A stretch of 64,000 bases of DNA from Babylonia areolata. Its lineage: Eukaryota; Mollusca; Gastropoda; Neogastropoda; Buccinidae. This document shows positions 49,301-60,396 of this stretch, piece by piece. The stretch is taken from positions 88,366,232 to 88,430,231 of the forward strand of contig NC_134876.1 of NCBI RefSeq assembly GCF_041734735.1, written 5' to 3'. Positions within the stretch are counted from its first letter, which is position 1; the number at the start of each line of letters is the position of its first letter. The notes under the pieces are model-generated. The model was not told where the DNA came from. It ran no database searches and saw nothing but the letters and a program-made list of their open reading frames with translations. Position numbers and translations under genes: made by a program.

Positions 49301-52300
49301 GCTATTTTAATGTTTTATAATCACTGAAACAGCAACACTGGTTGTATGGCTATTTGAATGCTTTATCATTACAGACACAGCAACACTGGTTGTATGGCTA
49401 TTTGATTGCTTTATCATTACAGAAACAGAGCAACACCACTTGTATGGCTGTTTGAATGCTTTATCATTACAGAAACAGAGCAACACTGGTTGTATGGCTG
49501 TTTTAATGTTTTATTGTTACAGAAACAGCAACACTGGTTGTATGGCTGTTTGAATGCTTTATCATTACAGAAACAGAGCAACACCACTTGTATGGCTGTT
49601 TGAATGCTTTATCATTACAGAAACAGAGCAACACTGGTTGTATGGCTGTTTTAATGATTTATCGTTACAGAAACAGCAACACTGGTTGTATGGCTGTTTG
49701 AATGCTTTATCATTACAGAAACAGCAACACTGGTTGTATGGCTGTTTGAATGCTTTATCATTACAGAAACAGAGCAACACTACTTGTATGGCTGTTTGAA
49801 TGCTTTATCATTACAGAAACAGAGCAACACTGGTTGTATGGCTGTTTGAATGCTTTATCATTACAGAAACAGAGCAATACTGGTTGTATGGCTATTTTAA
49901 GACTGTTCCATTTTCTTTTCAGTTGTCTATGACCTTGACCTGACAGACAGTTTCTTCCGTGTACTGTACAGTCTTCTTCTGCAACCCCCAGCAAAATCTG
50001 TCTATATGACTGTGGAGAAAAGGTGAGCAGGAAACAATGTCTTGAACAGCTTGGTGATTTTCTGATGACTTTGTTGTTGGTAGGAATGAATGAACCGTTT
50101 ACATGAGTGATTTTTTTTCCCCCCAGTGATTTAGTTCTATGCACTAACCGACAATCAGAATGTAGTAAGGCTAGCCCACTTGCGTTTGGCACGGAGTGTG
50201 GTATCAGAAAAACATCATTACTAACATGCTGTATCTTATATGTTGAAATCTTGTCGGCTGTATTTTTTTGGGGGGAAATACAGAAGTTTGATACAAATTC
50301 CTGTGTTTTCCATGATGTGAGCTGGTTATTGATCTGGCAGTGGTTATACCAAAAACTTGTCAATGTACAGGATTCCTAAAATACTTTAAAAATAAAAATA
50401 AGCAAGCAAAAATAAAGCACACACACCTTCAGCTCTCTCGCTCCCCCCATCCTCCCCACCCACCCCCCGCAAAACTGTGATTACAACACTTGTGAAGTTT
50501 GGTAATACAGGTCATATTTAGCACGCTGATAACCCACCGGTTTTATTCTTTTCAGTTTCAGTCAAAGCACGCGGACTGATCCACTGCAGATGCATTATCT
50601 TCACATAAACCCAGAGCACTGATCAGACCTTGAGCTGATTCTGTTGGGATATTTTGATTATAGTTTGGATATATTAACCTGCTGATTCAGTTATTGTACC
50701 CATGTATGGGCAGTAATTTTGTGCTTGGCAGGCTGCACAATAGTTGAAGTTATCTCCCTGGACTTAAACTCTCACGGGAATACACAAGGTGATCTGCTAA
50801 CAGATGAAATACGTTTGGATAGTCAAGTGCTTTTGATGACCATGATGATGTATAGTCATCCTCAATGTGGTTCTCATCCATTATTGTGGAAGTTACATCA
50901 CCCAAACCAATTTTGGGTTATTTTCACTGAATCGTGATAGACCGACCTGATAGAAAGAAAAGCGGCATTTTCTGATTCTGTCAAATACAACAGGGCTCAA
51001 CATTTAAAAAGTTCACTTGCCTGGATGGGATTTGTACTTGCCTGGCTTTCAGAAACTTACATCAAATATGCACACACACATACACACACTCACAGACACA
51101 CACACACACACTTTCTGTGTGTGTGTTTGTCTCTCTCTCCCTCACACACACACTCTCACAAACACACAGAGAGAAGAACAAATAATGTTTCCTATGGGGT
51201 TAAAATCTAAGAGCTGTCATGGCCTTCTGTCTAAAAAATCTAGAGAAGATTTTGGTTATTTCAGAGGAAAAAGTTAAAAAAAAGAAAAAAGAGACAAAAG
51301 CAGTCTTAACACAAGCAGCTAGAGACAGTTTGTTTCCATGAGGTATTGTGGTGGTATTGCTGGTACCTGGTCAGTTAGCATTGACAGTTCTGTCTGGTCA
51401 AGCAGCTAGAGACAGTTTGTTTCCATGAGGTATTGTGGTGGTATTGCTGGTACCTGGTCAGTTAGCATTGACAGTTCTGTCTGGTCATGTAGTAGAGACA
51501 GTTTGTTTCCATGAGATATTGTGGTGGTATTGCTGGCACCTGGTCAGTTAGCATTGACAGTTCTGTCTGGTCATGTAGTAGAGACAGTTTGTTTCCATGA
51601 GATATTGTGGTGGTATTGCTGGCACCTGGTCAGTTAGCATTGACAGTTCTGTCTGGTCATGTAGTAGAGACAGTTTGTTTCCATGAGATATTGTGGAGGT
51701 ATTGCTGGCACCTGGTCAGTTAGCATTGACAGTTCTGTCTGGTCATGTAGTAAAGACAGTTTGTTTCCATGAGGTATTGTGGAGGTATTGCTGGCACCTG
51801 GTCAGTTAGCATTAACAGTTCTGTCTGGTCATGTAGTAGAGACAGTTTGTTTCCATGAGGTATTGTGGTGGTATTGCTAGCAACTGTTCTGTTAGCATCA
51901 ACAGTTCTGTCTGGTCAAGCAGCTAGAGACAGTTTGTTTCCATGAGGTATTGTGGTGGTATTGCTGGTACCTGGACAGTTAGCATTGACAGTTCTGTCTG
52001 GTCAAGCAGCTAGAGACAGTTTGTTTCCATGAGGTATTGTGGTGGTGTTGCTGGTACCTGGACAGTTAGCATTGACAGTTCTGTCTGATCATGTAATAGA
52101 GACAGTTTGTTTCCATGAGGTATTGTGGAGGTATTGCTGGTACCTGGACAGTTAGCATTGACAGTTCTGTCTGGTCATGTAGTAGAGACAGTTTGTTTCC
52201 ATGAGGTATTGTGGTGGTATTGCTGGTACCTGGTCAGTTAGCATTGACAGTTCTGTCTGGTCATGTAGTAGAGACAGTTTGTTTCCATGAGGTATTGTGG

Positions 52301-54975
52301 TGGTATTGCTGGTACCCGGTCAGTTAGCATTGACAGTTCTGTCTGGTCATGTAGTAGAGACAGTTTGTTTCCATGAGGTATTGTGGTGGTATTGCTGGTA
52401 CCTGGTCAGTTAGTATTGACAGTTCTGTCTGGTCATGTAGTAGAGACAGTTTGTTTCCATGAGGTATTGTGGTGGTATTGCTGGTACCTGGTCAGTTAGT
52501 ATTGACAGTTCTGTCTGGTCATGTAGTAGAGACAGTTTGTTTCCATGAGGTATTGTGGTGGTATTGCTGGTACCTGGTCAGTTAGCATTGACAGTTCTGT
52601 CTGGTCATGTAGTAGAGACAGTTTGTTTCCATGAGGTATTGTGGTGGTATTGCTGGTACCTGGTCAGTTAGCATTGACAGTTCTGTCTGGTCATGTAGTA
52701 GAGACAGTTTGTTTCCATGAGGTATTGTGGTGGTATTGCTGGTACCTGGACAGTTAGCATTGACAGTTCTGTCTGGTCAAGCAGCTAAATCTAAAAGACT
52801 CTGTTTCCAGACAGGTCTTCACGATAGCAGACAAGGATGTGGTCAGCCCGGCATACGAACATTTCCGCGAAAACCTGGAGGACCTGAGCAGTGTGGATGA
52901 GGGACCTGTGCGCTTTCTGTGCTCCAGCGTGGACCTCGGCTTCCCTCAGTACTTCAGTTATCAGCGAACCAAAGAACTGGTGAGTTCATGCATGCATGCA
53001 GGGTTCATAAAAAACTGTTATGGACCACTTGGAAACTTACACAATTTTCTTCTTAGGGGCATAGTGAAATGCTGCTGCTCAATTTTGGCAAACGGTGTGG
53101 TATGCTGCCAATGTGATGAGCAGCATTCATAACCAGAGGTGCTTTCTTGTATTTCCTTTTTTTTTTCCTTCTTTTTTTTACAATGAAAATCCACAGATAT
53201 CATTTATAAATCATCGAATGTCTGTACAATTTTGGCCAAAACATTAATTTTCAGACCCGTTTTTTAAGCTGATCATGGTGCATGTGTGCTTGAAAAGCTG
53301 TTTGTGTATTCAGAGGTCAGTGGTAGACCATAAGCATCATTCTAAACATCAACCAGATGATCAAGCATTTAATTATTGAAATAAATTCTGTTGATAAGAA
53401 CTGAGACCTGCCAACCTTTCCTCATTCATTAGAATTTATTCCCCCAGCCTGAACTGCATTCCACAATGATTCCATACAGTTTGAATTGTACCACTCAACA
53501 GCAACAACAAAGAAAAAAAGAAGAAAAACAAGAGAGGCAAGGCCTTCAAGACTCACTTGTGATACACTTAAAAAAAAAATCCAAGCTTTTTATGTATTGA
53601 GTATAATTTCAAAATGTAATGTTTAAGATGAGAAAGATCAGTTTAAAGCAAATTAAGTCCCCTTGCATTAATTACAGAGTATTTTCCCTTCTTTACCCCC
53701 TTCACCAAAACGTTTGCAAAATAAATAAAACTTCCATGCTTAGCAAAAGAAGTTCTCTGTTTGAACAAAAAATGATAATAATGACTGCTCTTGTTGTTGG
53801 GTCAGAATATCAGATTAAAGTGCCAAGTTTAGAGAATACAAAAAAAAATATAACAGTAAATGCAGTTTGCATATAATTAGGCTTCACTTTTCATTTTTTT
53901 GTGTCCATCCCAGAGGTGCAATATTGTTTTAAACAAGATGACTGAAAAGAACTGAATTTTTCCTATTTTTATGCCTAATTTGGTGTCAACTGACAAAGTA
54001 TTTGCAGAGAAAATGTCAATGTTAAAGTTTACCACAGACACACACACACACACACACACAGACAACCGAACACCGGGTTAAAACATAGACTCACTTTGTT
54101 TACACAAGTGAGTCAAAAAAAGTGCTTTACATTTGAATCTTGACAATCTTTGCCAGCCGCTAACTTCCACCAGCCTACTTTCTCACCAGCTAATCAGCAT
54201 TCACGTTACAGCAGTGTCTGTCAAAAGCCACCAGCAAATCTGACATCATCATGTTGAAGAAGAAGGGAGATTCATTGCTTGCAGAGGAAAAGAAAAGAAA
54301 AAACCCAACAAATCGACCAAAAGTTTCATTCTGAATACATGGAAAAGTACCTGTGCATTCATAAAATCAGTTGTCAGCCAGTACCATGCTCACTGTGCTG
54401 TGTGGATGTGAAAATTTCTATGATGTTCTATATCACACAGAGCGTGTGACATTGTGAATAAATGCCATGGACACTTACCACTTGCTGTCAGTCCACCATT
54501 CTTCGTTGATTTAAAAAACATTTTTTTTAATTTATTGATTGATAAAAAAAATATACATATACAGGTAGGGTGTTGTATGTGTCGGTTTGATAACCAGTAC
54601 GAAACATGCAATTTTTTCCGGGAAACATGAACATGAGAAAGGGTGGATTTAGAATGCAGTTTTAATAAATGAGGCTATAAATGAGGTTAGGGGTGTTCCA
54701 ACTTGCTTTCATTTTTGTCCATTTTTATTCTGTGCATGGGGTGGTTAAAAGGGGAGGGGGGAGGGGTTGTTTATATACTGCTTTTTCTTGAGAAAGGAAA
54801 TTTCATTGATTAACTGATCTTCAAACCACCTTTGTTGTGCTTTTCAGATTAAACATAAGTGGCTGATTGATGAATGTTGTCACTCAGGAATTGTAGCTGA
54901 CAGGTGTTGGTTTGTTTGATGCAGGAACTGTGGAAGATTGAAGCAATATTCATACACCAGTCCAAGACCAGCTGA
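42351..54975 (+). CDS. METTL22: METTL22, protein-lysine methyltransferase (11 exons)
   Basis: SAM-dependent seven-beta-strand methyltransferase; the human enzyme methylates a lysine of the DNA/RNA-binding protein KIN. Exons: 42351-42393, 42833-42919, 43938-44075, 44739-44873, 45369-45409, 45942-46086, 46437-46565, 47946-48032, 49923-50022, 52811-52979, 54925-54975. All introns are GT-AG. Phases agree and the total is 1125 bases (374 residues; human 404). Conserved pieces in order: VLSDVH (22-27), DADGDL, VINIVHAMG, VWLGALLL (149-156), motif I VVIDLGAGAGL (171-181), CTD, SVDW (226-229), ILAAEVVYDLDLTD with the family ExxY (Glu268-Tyr271), TVEKR (298-302), FLCSSVDLGFPQY and a C-terminal ELWKI as in human. 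The start lies in CACCATGG. No key residue is missing. Confidence 0.93.
44146..44545 (+). mobile_element. tRNA-derived SINE, family A, near full length
   Basis: It lies in METTL22 intron 3, in the sense orientation. The tRNA-like head has A box GTGGCAGAATGGTTAAGATG and B box GGGTTTGAATCCC. The body includes CATTCGGATGACATGATAAA, CGAGGTCCTGTGTGCAGTAT and GCAAAATTATGTAGAG. The tail reads ATGGATTTGTCTGAACGCAG and CTGAAACTGGAACT. It is the best copy in the window for defining the family. Confidence 0.8.
45689..45955 (+). repeat. Five tandem copies of the exon 6 acceptor region
   Basis: The ~50-57-bp unit reads GGATGTAAGGTGATTTTGTT, a pyrimidine tract, TGTACAG, then GTGTGGTTAGGGGC. The AG dinucleotides fall at 45726-45727, 45776-45777, 45833-45834, 45887-45888 and the used one at 45940-45941. 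The last 14 bases of the unit are the first bases of exon 6, so each copy carries a piece of exon. The upstream copies are diverged decoys. Confidence 0.8.
45942..46086 (+). CDS. METTL22: METTL22 exon 6: SAM-binding motif I
   Basis: It encodes VWLGALLLCDFMLHFG and IDLGAGAGLTSIVAA. The human counterpart is VWRGALLLADYILF and LELGAGTGLASIIAA. The Gly-rich loop binds S-adenosylmethionine. The exon begins at the last of five tandem copies of its own acceptor region. Confidence 0.93.
47100..47260 (-). mobile_element. LINE pol C-terminal fragment
   Basis: In METTL22 intron 7, antisense to the gene. The minus strand reads QPNFSAMTCTLCRESKEDEV followed by HFVLDCSKLRY, the CxxC..HxxxxC zinc-binding tail found at the end of many LINE pol proteins. 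Only this end is recognisable. Confidence 0.55.
49276..49905 (+). repeat. Minisatellite, 47-50-bp unit, about 13 copies
   Basis: The unit is CATTACAGAAACAGAGCAAC followed by ACTGGTTGTATGGCTGTTTG and AATGCTTTAT. Some copies lack AG, giving 47-48 bases. It sits at the 3' end of METTL22 intron 8, and the last copy fades into the exon 9 pyrimidine tract about 20 bases before the acceptor. Every unit contains TTACAG, an AG that could compete as an acceptor. Confidence 0.93.
50555..50635 (-). mobile_element. SINE family A tail, diverged
   Basis: CAGTTTCAG, GCACGCGGACTGATCCAC and CTGATCAGACCTTGAG follow the reverse complement of the family A tail at 44430-44540 with many changes. It lies in METTL22 intron 9. 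Confidence 0.35.
51310..52795 (+). repeat. Minisatellite, 86-87-bp unit, about 17 copies
   Basis: The unit contains AGAGACAGTTTGTTTCCATG, AGGTATTGTGGTGGTATTGC, TGGTACCTGGTCAGTTAGCA and TTGACAGTTCTGTCTGGTCA. Two junction variants occur, TGTAGTAG and AGCAGCTAG. It fills the 3' part of METTL22 intron 9 and ends about 16 bases before exon 10. The final, partial copy reads AAGCAGCTAAATC, then the real acceptor TCTGTTTCCAG, which resembles the TTTGTTTCCATG of the unit. Confidence 0.93.
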
Positions 54976-55050
54976 AGGTGTTGGTTTGTTTAATGCAGGA
55001 ACTGTGGAAGATTGAAGCAATATTCATACACCAGTCCAAGACCAGCTGAA
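54903..55050 (+). repeat. Tandem 74-bp duplication of the METTL22 terminal exon
   Basis: 54903-54976 and 54977-55050 are identical apart from GATGCAG versus AATGCAG. Each copy holds the acceptor, the whole last coding exon (ELWKIEAIF and IHQSKTS) and the TGA. Splicing to either copy would yield the same protein. Splicing to the first leaves the second in the 3' UTR. Confidence 0.92.
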
Positions 55051-56803
55051 GGTGGCAAGATCAGCTGGTTGATTCATGTGTGTCTCCTTTCTAGGGGGGG
55101 TCACTCGCTCAGTCTGGCTCTGTGATGTGGTGATTATCGGCAGCTGTGGGCTTAGCAAGTTGTCTCTCGAAATAGACTGCTTGAAATAGAATGCATGGAG
55201 GTAAGGCTACTGAAAGAGTGACTTAAATTGGTAAACTGAGATCATGGTGTTGGAGGAGGATTGGCAGTACTCAGCTTGGCTTTGAAACAAAAAGTAAATC
55301 AGCCCTGCCTATTGATGTAGGTGGAGGGCGGAGCGTGGAGGTGGGAACGGTATTGGGCAGAGAGTGATGAATGATGTGTGTGTATGTGTGTGTGCGCATA
55401 TGTGTGTGTGTGTGTGTGGAGGTGTGGCAGGGGGGGCGGGGGGGGGGGAAGATACAGAGCACTGGAAAAAATAAGACATTAAAAGGGGAGACATAGGCAC
55501 AATATAGAAGGAAACGCTAACATCAAACAACTGTAACAATTATAACAAATGTCCAATTGGACTATGCAGCAAACCTTCTGCAATAGCAGATAACATCTTG
55601 AAATTGTCAAAAATACATTCAAAAGAATTTTCCGAGAAGTTTGATGTTCAGTGCCCCACATGCAATGGTGTATGCACTTTGGTCTGTGAAGCCAAGTGTC
55701 CACTGATGAAATCTACTGATGATGGCACAACATGTCATTGTTGGTTCCTGAGAGACAGCCATGAAGATGTAATATAAGGAGGAGGAGAAGAAAACAGGTG
55801 GTGGAGAAATGTACATGTTGCTGCTGCTGCTGATTCAGTGCAGCACCATTTGACCGACCTTCTGCTGCAGAGACTGCTACTCCTGGAGTAGACTGTTCAA
55901 CCACTGAGGATATTTGAGCTTCCATGGCATGAAAATCATTGTCTTGGTGTGTGAATATTATCATCACATTTATTGAAGTTGTATTTACAGGGGAAAGGAG
56001 GGTGTTTTGTTTTTTAGGGTGGGGGCTGGGTAGAGAGTTTAAAGTAGAAGTTTTGCAGGCAGTGAAAAAATGCTTTAAATTGTAGACAAAGGGGATTATT
56101 TTCTTGTTGTATGAACAAAAAAAAAAAAAGAAGAAAAAAAAGAACAAAAACAACTCCATTGTTTGAAGTAATACTGATCATGTATGGAATGACAAAACAT
56201 TGAATTGATTGTGATTAAAAAGAAAATGTTGTATAATAAATTAACATTTTATTTGTATTTTCTTGATTTGACAATAGTGTTCAGGTGTTTTGTCTGTGGT
56301 ATTTCCAATGTTTTCTAGTTGGGCACTTTTGCCATCAGTCCTCTGACGATTGTCAGGAATATCCTCTTATGCTTAGGAAAATGAGAGGAGGGTGTGTGTC
56401 TAAAAGAATTTATGAAATTTGTATCATAACAATGTATTGATTTGCATTTACCTTGTGCATTGTATAGCTATTGATGATTGGTTATTCTCATTAATTTTTT
56501 TGGTAAACATGTAAAGTGCTTTAAGCCTGCTTTTTTGAAATTGCACATTATAAGAACTCTTCATTTTCTTCGCCTTCTTTTGTCTTTATTTTTTGTATTC
56601 CATGAACTCTGTATTTTTAGTGTCTCCATACTTGATGATTACAGTCTTACAGAGATTATGTTTTGGTGCCTATAATATAGTCATTGCGTGGTAATTATAT
56701 TTCACATTTTCTTATACAGTTTCTGTTAATACGATTAGTTATTTCTTCTGTTTGGTGTTTGGTTTTGTTTTGGTGACTTTGTGATGTTTTCCGTCCTGAT
56801 ATT
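55051..56803. other. METTL22 3' UTR and downstream, no other gene seen
   Basis: Mostly unique sequence, with (TG)n near 55377-55418 and a G-rich run near 55430-55448. A canonical AATAAA at 56235-56240 is the first that I see after the stop codon and could end a ~1.3-kb 3' UTR. Confidence 0.4.
56235..56240 (+). terminator. Candidate METTL22 polyadenylation signal
   Basis: AATAAA, about 1.26 kb after the METTL22 stop, followed by T-rich sequence (TTTTATTTGTATTTTCTTG). Position and motif fit, but there is no transcript evidence. Confidence 0.35.
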
Positions 56804-57082
56804 GTATTGTATAACCTTTTGTCACACCAGATGTCTGTGCATGAAATTCAGGCTGCTCTCCCTTTCGAGAGTGCTGCCTCTGTGCAGAGGCAGCCATACA
56901 CATTATTTTTCTGTCTGCGAGTGTAACTGCTTTACTATCAATGCTGATTTTTCTACAGAATTTTGCTGGGGACAACACTTTTGGTGCTGTGGGTTCTTTT
57001 ACATGCCCATGGGACCTCAGTTTATTGCCTCGTCCGAATGACAAACGCCAAGACCACACACTCAAGGTCAAGGTCTAGTGGA
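56804..57082 (-). mobile_element. SINE family A, head missing
   Basis: The plus strand shows TTCAGGCTGCTCTCCC, TTTTTCTACAGAATTTTGCT, GTGGGTTCTTTTACATGC and GACCTCAGTTTATTGCCTCG, the same blocks in the same order as 34640-34890. The tRNA head is replaced by a G-rich run at 57078-57120. Confidence 0.65.
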
Positions 57083-57120
57083 GGTGGGGGAGGGGGGGGC
57101 GGGGGGGGGGGGGGGGGGGG
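57078..57120. repeat. Poly-G tract
   Basis: An almost pure G run with one C and two A. It is a G-quadruplex candidate and a common assembly trouble spot. It sits exactly where the SINE head should begin. Confidence 0.85.
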
Positions 57121-57422
57121 TTGAAGTTAAGATTCCAGTCTGTTTATGACTTAACACTTGCTCCCTAGCTGGGTGCATTACCTCCTGGGTTATCACTTAC
57201 AGGTCTTCTGAACTTATAGTACCTTCTGAGCTGTAGGCTGGAATAGACTTCTACGGTCAGGAAGTGCCTGGCAATGCACATTCTCTTGAGATGGACAAGC
57301 CTCAGGACTTGTTCATAGTCTATGCACAGGTACAGCAATTCACTGTTGGACATGTGCAAACATATAAAAAAAAAAGATGATTAAGAGTAAGTTAAGAAAT
57401 CATGCACATTGAAATATCACAT

Positions 57423-57478
<56 letters not shown>

Positions 57479-57679
57479 ACTCACACACACACACACACAC
57501 ATAAAAACAAACAAGCAAGCAAACAAGAAACCATAGGCCCCTTCCTCCCATCTCTGACCCACAAACTCCTCCGTGTTCTCTCCACCTCCATCAGAACCAC
57601 CCTCCCCTTCCCCTCTGCTTCCACTTCCACCTTCTTTGCAAACTTTCATCCTGAATGGAACAATTCATGATTAAGAGTT
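57121..57679. other. Non-genic, with (TC)n(AC)n
   Basis: (TC)n at 57425-57479 passes into (AC)n at 57480-57502. No gene seen. Confidence 0.6.
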
Positions 57680-58010
57680 ACCATAAAGTTTGGTCTATAA
57701 GCAGCAACTTTTTACCCCAGCTTCAACCTCTGCGGCTTATACAATGATGCGGCTTATTTGCAGATTTTAATGATCCCAGGAGTGTCATGTTCTCGTCTGT
57801 TCTTAGCTGCTCAACAAAATCATGATTTCCATCCATTTTTTTTAATGAGCTTCAGGATAGTGTGCTAACTGTTCACGTTTTATAAATCAAATCCGCACAC
57901 ATTAAAGCCTTCAGATCAGCATTCAGTTCTACTCTGCTCAAGCATACACCCTCATCATGCCGAAAACGTGACGTCATGCCTATGATGCAGCAGCAGCAGG
58001 TACTCTGAAA
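57680..58010 (+). mobile_element. DNA transposon remnant, pogo-like (tentative)
   Basis: The left end has repeated TGCGGCTTAT motifs (57730-57760), as seen in terminal parts of pogo/Tigger-type elements. About 200 bases later an ATG at 57957 opens MPKT, a TGA, then RHAYDAA, close to the usual start of a pogo-type DNA-binding domain (MPK.RR.YDA.FK). The frame is then lost. This is recognition by eye and a search is needed. Confidence 0.4.
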
Positions 58011-59611
58011 TCATACTCATTTTATCATTAATGTAATAAGTGTGCAGTCACTCATATAACGCTCTGAACCCACACCTCACCCGCCCACACACAGGCACAC
58101 AGTTACCCATGCACACAAGTGATTCGTTGCTGCTTTGGTGAGAGGTAGACAATGTTAAAGAGTGTGGGACAAGTATGTGGATAGATAAATGAATAATATC
58201 CACAAAAATGAATATAGGAATGAATAAAACAGATGTAATAAACAAAAGGCAAAAAATCAGCATGTAGATGAATAGATAACAGATCACAGAGGAAACAGTG
58301 TCAACTAAACAATGCAGGACCAACTTTGCTTAAAGATTAACCCCTTGACTACTGATCTTCGATGAAATGAAATCATGAGAGTGGCATGAATTTTAATTGC
58401 AAGAACCACTTCTAGTGTACTTGTAAGTGGTGCAATTGATTTTACTGAACAAAAGTAATGCAATCCAAATGGGAATGAGTCCAAGTAAGGAATGGTCACC
58501 TGACCAGTAACCTCAGTCTTATCATAGTAAGGCAACAGCCCTTCACTCAGCATTCTGATCATTGGCATTTTAAAAGGTTAACCTCTTGCTTCACATTTTG
58601 TAGGCGGGGGAAGAGTGTATGGCAACCAACAGAAATGTTCAACTAAAATGCATCTACAGGAGTGATGTGTGACCCAGTCACCAGAATGATTGCATTCCAG
58701 ACATTGGTTGACCTGTATCAGAACTGCTCAGCGAACTGAAAAATTCATGTGGGTGGAACACAACACTTTATCACACCTGAAAAACAGCAACAAAAGAAAG
58801 AAACAAACCAACCACAGAAAAAACAAATTTCATGCCATATCTTAACCACAAAGTTCCTCAAGGCAAATAAGGCTATATTGTGCTGAGGATATCAGCCCTT
58901 CCACTTAAATTTTCATCCCCAGTCTGCGAAAAAATTGTCAAAGCCACACATAAAAAACCCCAAAAAACAACAAAGAATATGGCAAATAATACTGCAGAAT
59001 GGATATCTGGTATATAGAATATCACTACCTTATTGCGAGAGTGAAACAGTACATACAGTACACCATAGACTGCAGAAAAGGGAAGGAAAAAAAGTGTCAA
59101 AGCTGGCTGAAAAAAGAAAAAGGAATGGGCTGGAAGGAAGGGGGCAAAAAAGGCAAAAACAAAAGAGAACAATGGAAAAGAGGTAATTTATTGTACAGAA
59201 TTTCCAGAAGGTGGGTATAGAAGTTTGTTCTGAAAGACCCCTGACATCCCATAGGGGAAATCCTGGGGAAGAAGCAGCAGATGCAGACTTTTTGTAGAAG
59301 ACAGACAATCGGAAAGTCTCCATTAGAATGTGAGATGGTAACAGGTATTCAAAGTGTAACACGGACAGCTCCAACCAAGTATTTTTCCCCTGTGTGAACC
59401 AGCAAAACACTGGCTTGAACTGACTGACGGAAAGCGTAAGCATGTGACAATTCTATTGTTGAAAAAATTCATAATTGACAAGGCGTAAGGAAATCTTTTC
59501 AGGTCGAATCAGATCTGACATAAAGGTGCAAAGTCCAGAGCTTGTTAGTTTTTTCCCCTTTAAAAAACATATGTTAGCAAAATGATGTAAAGGGATCTGG
59601 GTGCGCTTAAA
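58011..59611. other. No feature recognised
   Basis: AT-rich sequence without a supported gene, microsatellite or clear repeat. Confidence 0.5.
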
Positions 59612-59893
59612 GGTGCCAAAATCTTTTTACCCACGGGGTGGAGTGAATTCATACCCACTGTGTCTCGGGCTTTGCACAGGAAGGTGGGACCCAAGACTCC
59701 CATTCCACCGCTTTAACCTTCCCCAACCAACAAGTACCCACCCATTCAGTACTTGGTTGGGTGAGGAAAATTGGAGTCAAGTGTCTTTCCCAAGCACACA
59801 ACACCTTGCCGAAACAGGGCCTCGAACCCTGATCACTGGCGAATCTGGATCAGAAGTCCAACACCTAACTTGTGTCATGGTGCCTCTTTGGCG
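59612..59893 (-). mobile_element. tRNA-derived SINE, family C
   Basis: The minus strand reads GAGGCACCATGACACAAGTT and AGGTGTTGGACTTCTGATCC (A-box side), CAGGGTTCGAGGCCCTG (B box), then GTGTGCTTGGGAAAGACACT and TTTTCCTCACCCAACC. The TTGGGAAAGACACTTGACTC stretch recalls the conserved core of several animal tRNA SINEs. It is distinct from families A and B. Confidence 0.65.
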
Positions 59894-60297
59894 TGGAGAG
59901 TGGCAGTTTAAATGTTTCGCTGATAGCAGCTGGCTGTGTCTGACTGCAGACGGCGTGAACACGTTTGCTGAAAGTGACTTGATGGCAGATATCTGTATCC
60001 TGATTATGGCTAGTATGGATGTATGAATGGTTTAATTCCAGTTTTGGGTTTGTTTTTTTCTTCTTCTTCTTTTTCAGTCCGACGGGTCATTGACCAGTAC
60101 ATTTCAAACACACTATAAATATAAATTATTATCAACAGCACACAAGAGTGTGCTTGTGAGTAAGTAGGAAACTATTAAAATGGGGGTCATATACCTACAT
60201 AAAAGGATTGCCAGGGGAAAAAAGGCAAGGCCTTTATCGGCCCGTAATGATAATTGAATTATCATAATGTGGCTCTTATAGGTGGTATGAATAAGAT

Positions 60298-60316
60298 ACA
60301 CACACACACACACACG

Positions 60317-60392
<76 letters not shown>
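60298..60392. repeat. (AC)n(AT)n(AG)n microsatellite
   Basis: AC repeats, then about 56 bases of AT, then a short AG run. Confidence 0.95.

Positions 60393-60396
<4 letters not shown>

Noticed and set aside
49406-50363. Repeated LYGCFNALSLQKQ-type frames and a 200-codon minus-strand frame
   Set aside because: They arise from the ~50-bp minisatellite. The unit length shifts between 47 and 50, and the frames run into METTL22 exon 9 antisense.
60062-60115. Possible last exon (acceptor CTTCTTCTTTTTCAG, then RRVIDQYISNTL and stop)
   Set aside because: The acceptor is good, but twelve codons without a recognisable upstream exon are too little evidence.
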